The position numbers and the translations under genes are program-made. This document shows positions 62,771 to 64,000 of a stretch of DNA of 64,000 nucleotides, piece after piece; the first letter of the stretch is position 1, and the number at the start of each line of letters is the position of its first letter. The notes under the pieces were generated by a model that was not told where the DNA came from, made no database searches, and saw only the letters and a list, made by a program, of their open reading frames with translations. The DNA is from Chitinibacter sp. SCUT-21. Its GTDB lineage: Bacteria > Pseudomonadota > Gammaproteobacteria > Burkholderiales > Chitinibacteraceae. The stretch lies in the NCBI GenBank assembly GCA_041874755.1, contig CP102611.1:1-64000 (forward strand), read 5' to 3'.

Positions 62771-64000
62771 TCACTCGCTTAAGGTGAGCGCAAATCGCTT
62801 CACTTCAAGTGCCAGTTGCATTAAAGCTTGTTCATCTTGTGCATAACGCGACTGCAGATAGAGTGCGGTGATTTGTTGGATGTGCCCTGCTTGCGCAGGG
62901 TAGTGCAGACTGGCTCGATGGGCAAAATCCGAGGGCGTTTCACTGGGGGCTCGTTCAAGTGCGTTGAGTTTGCTGCAAAAACGGCGATATAGCCGGCTTG
63001 CCTTGTCGGGACGCGGTGGCCGATTGCGATATAGCAACCATGCTGCAAATCCACCTAATAGCACAATAAATCCACCGATCAGCCAGAGTAAGAAAGCGGT
63101 GGATAAAAAGTGCTCGATACCTAGTTTTTTAAGTAAATCGTTTTGTCGCTTATCGTCGTAGCCAACTACCCATTGATTCCAGCCATTGATCAAGACATCC
63201 GCTTTGAGGCGTAAATTGCGTAGCCAGGCACTGTCTTGGCGTAACATAAACGGTAATTCCGTGGCATTAACGCTATTGGCAATGCCGTTGTTCACGCGAG
63301 TTGGTGATACAACTGAGGTAGGGTCAATCCGTTGCCAGCCTTGATCTGCTAGCCAGACCTCAGTCCAAGCATGAGCGTCCGCTTGGCGCACCAGCCAATA
63401 GTCGCCATTCCGGGTTGCTCCTTGGTAGCCAGTTACGATGCGAGCCGGAATACCTGCTGCTCGCATTAAATAAGTAAATGCACTGGCGTAATGCTCACAA
63501 AAACCTTGTTTGTGTTGGAATAAAAATTCATCCACGCGATGTCTGCTGCTCAGTACGGGCGGGGTCAGTGTGTAACTGTAGTCTCCTGTGGCGAGCCATT
63601 GCAGCGCTTTATTAATTTTTTGTTCTGGATTTAGATTCGACCACTGTGCAACTAAAGCGTGGCTTTGTGGGTTCAGATTTTCAGGTAGTTTTAGGCTGCG
63701 AGCTATTTGGCGGGGCGCATCGTTTTCTGTCGTCCATTGCGTTTGTGCGCTTAAGTCAAAGCGCCGACGTTCGCTAATTACTTGCTGACTGATGATTTGT
63801 AAGCGGTTGCTTAATGTGCTGTTTGGCGGCAAATCCGTGGGCAAGTCGAGCGCTAAAATCCAATTTCTTTGATGCGGTTCGAGTGTAATGGCGTATTTGT
63901 AGGTGGGGCCTTCGCCGGTGATAGTAGGTACATTGCTAAATTGGGCGGCTAAGGCAATCGGGTTTTGTTGCGTGGCTTCTTGTGCAAAAGCTGGCAACCA
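62771..64000 (-). CDS. TgpA-like transglutaminase domain protein (5' part outside the window)
   Basis: The C-terminal 410 residues of a larger membrane protein; the frame is open through the window edge, so the true start is beyond 64000. The transglutaminase core has the catalytic Cys in HKQGFCEHYASAFTYLMRAAGIPARIVTGYQG, the His in ADAHAWTEVWLADQGW and the Asp in RIDPTS. A membrane helix (about FLSTAFLLWLIGGFIVLLGGFAAWLLY) and a DUF4129-like end follow. Full-length TgpA proteins have several N-terminal transmembrane helices; these would lie outside. Confidence 0.88.
   Translation of the reverse strand, partial: WLPAFAQEATQQNPIALAAQFSNVPTITGEGPTYKYAITLEPHQRNWILALDLPTDLPPNSTLSNRLQIISQQVISERRRFDLSAQTQWTTENDAPRQIARSLKLPENLNPQSHALVAQWSNLNPEQKINKALQWLATGDYSYTLTPPVLSSRHRVDEFLFQHKQGFCEHYASAFTYLMRAAGIPARIVTGYQGATRNGDYWLVRQADAHAWTEVWLADQGWQRIDPTSVVSPTRVNNGIANSVNATELPFMLRQDSAWLRNLRLKADVLINGWNQWVVGYDDKRQNDLLKKLGIEHFLSTAFLLWLIGGFIVLLGGFAAWLLYRNRPPRPDKASRLYRRFCSKLNALERAPSETPSDFAHRASLHYPAQAGHIQQITALYLQSRYAQDEQALMQLALEVKRFALTLSE

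Noticed and set aside
1..64000. CRISPR arrays, tRNA, rRNA, insertion sequences or prophage
   Set aside because: No direct-repeat/spacer periodicity, tRNA cloverleaf, rRNA segment, transposase or phage structural gene was found on reading both strands.

Overview
The window looks like chromosome of a motile, chitin-degrading betaproteobacterium, most probably Neisseriales near Chitinibacteraceae. This is inferred from gene content: a secreted GH18 chitinase with a chitin-binding module, a recC-recB-recD cluster, a polar-type flagellar locus (fliC-flaG-fliD-fliS), a PhaM-like protein and metR/metE. No rRNA, tRNA, CRISPR array, transposase or prophage was seen. Nearly all of it is core genome. 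The clearest compositional outlier is one AT-rich orphan gene at 12063-12812.

Layout. 1-2.7 kb: an AraC/GyrI-like regulator and a REC-EAL c-di-GMP phosphodiesterase. 2.8-11.9 kb: translationally coupled recC, recB and recD. 12-18.9 kb: the orphan gene, a DUF3616 protein, a leftward run darP-HAD-mog-esterase, then pmbA and an AlkA-type glycosylase. 19-21 kb: chitinase. 21-25.5 kb: class 1A pyrD, the thiMED salvage operon and ppk2. 25.6-34.9 kb: GST, LysR, a small protein plus transglutaminase-like pair, DUF2789, sodC, prlC, gamma-carbonic anhydrase, pssA, DUF502, MscS. 34.9-41.3 kb: metR/metE, a GAF protein, DUF1415, an NlpD-like lipoprotein, folA. 41.3-46.8 kb (leftward): mltA, a PhaM-like gene, maeB, dinB-like, trpS. 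47.1-54.6 kb: the flagellar filament operon under a sigma-28 promoter, ending in FliK-like and FlhB-C-like genes. 54.6-64 kb: an MFS permease, then leftward ycgR, sco1, bioD, bioC, dedA, secF, secD, yajC and a TgpA-type transglutaminase cut by the window edge.

The strongest discovery is in front of trpS. The divergent spacer (46813-46943, minus strand) encodes an 18-residue leader peptide with three Tyr and two adjacent Trp codons (MNPNIQTHSVAYYYWWRP). It is followed by mutually exclusive hairpins ending in a U8 terminator. This is a complete trp-operon-style ribosome-mediated attenuator, here governing the tryptophanyl-tRNA synthetase gene. The predicted promoter places transcription start at the leader's own ATG.

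Other signals are poly-G tracts in two flagellar-locus genes (10 G at 52911, 8 G at 49379), where one-base slippage gives early stops; a family of hairpins with GGTAT...ATACC ends, mostly starting at stop codons; an inverted repeat over the metE translation start region; and a flagellin of 889 residues with repeated central modules.
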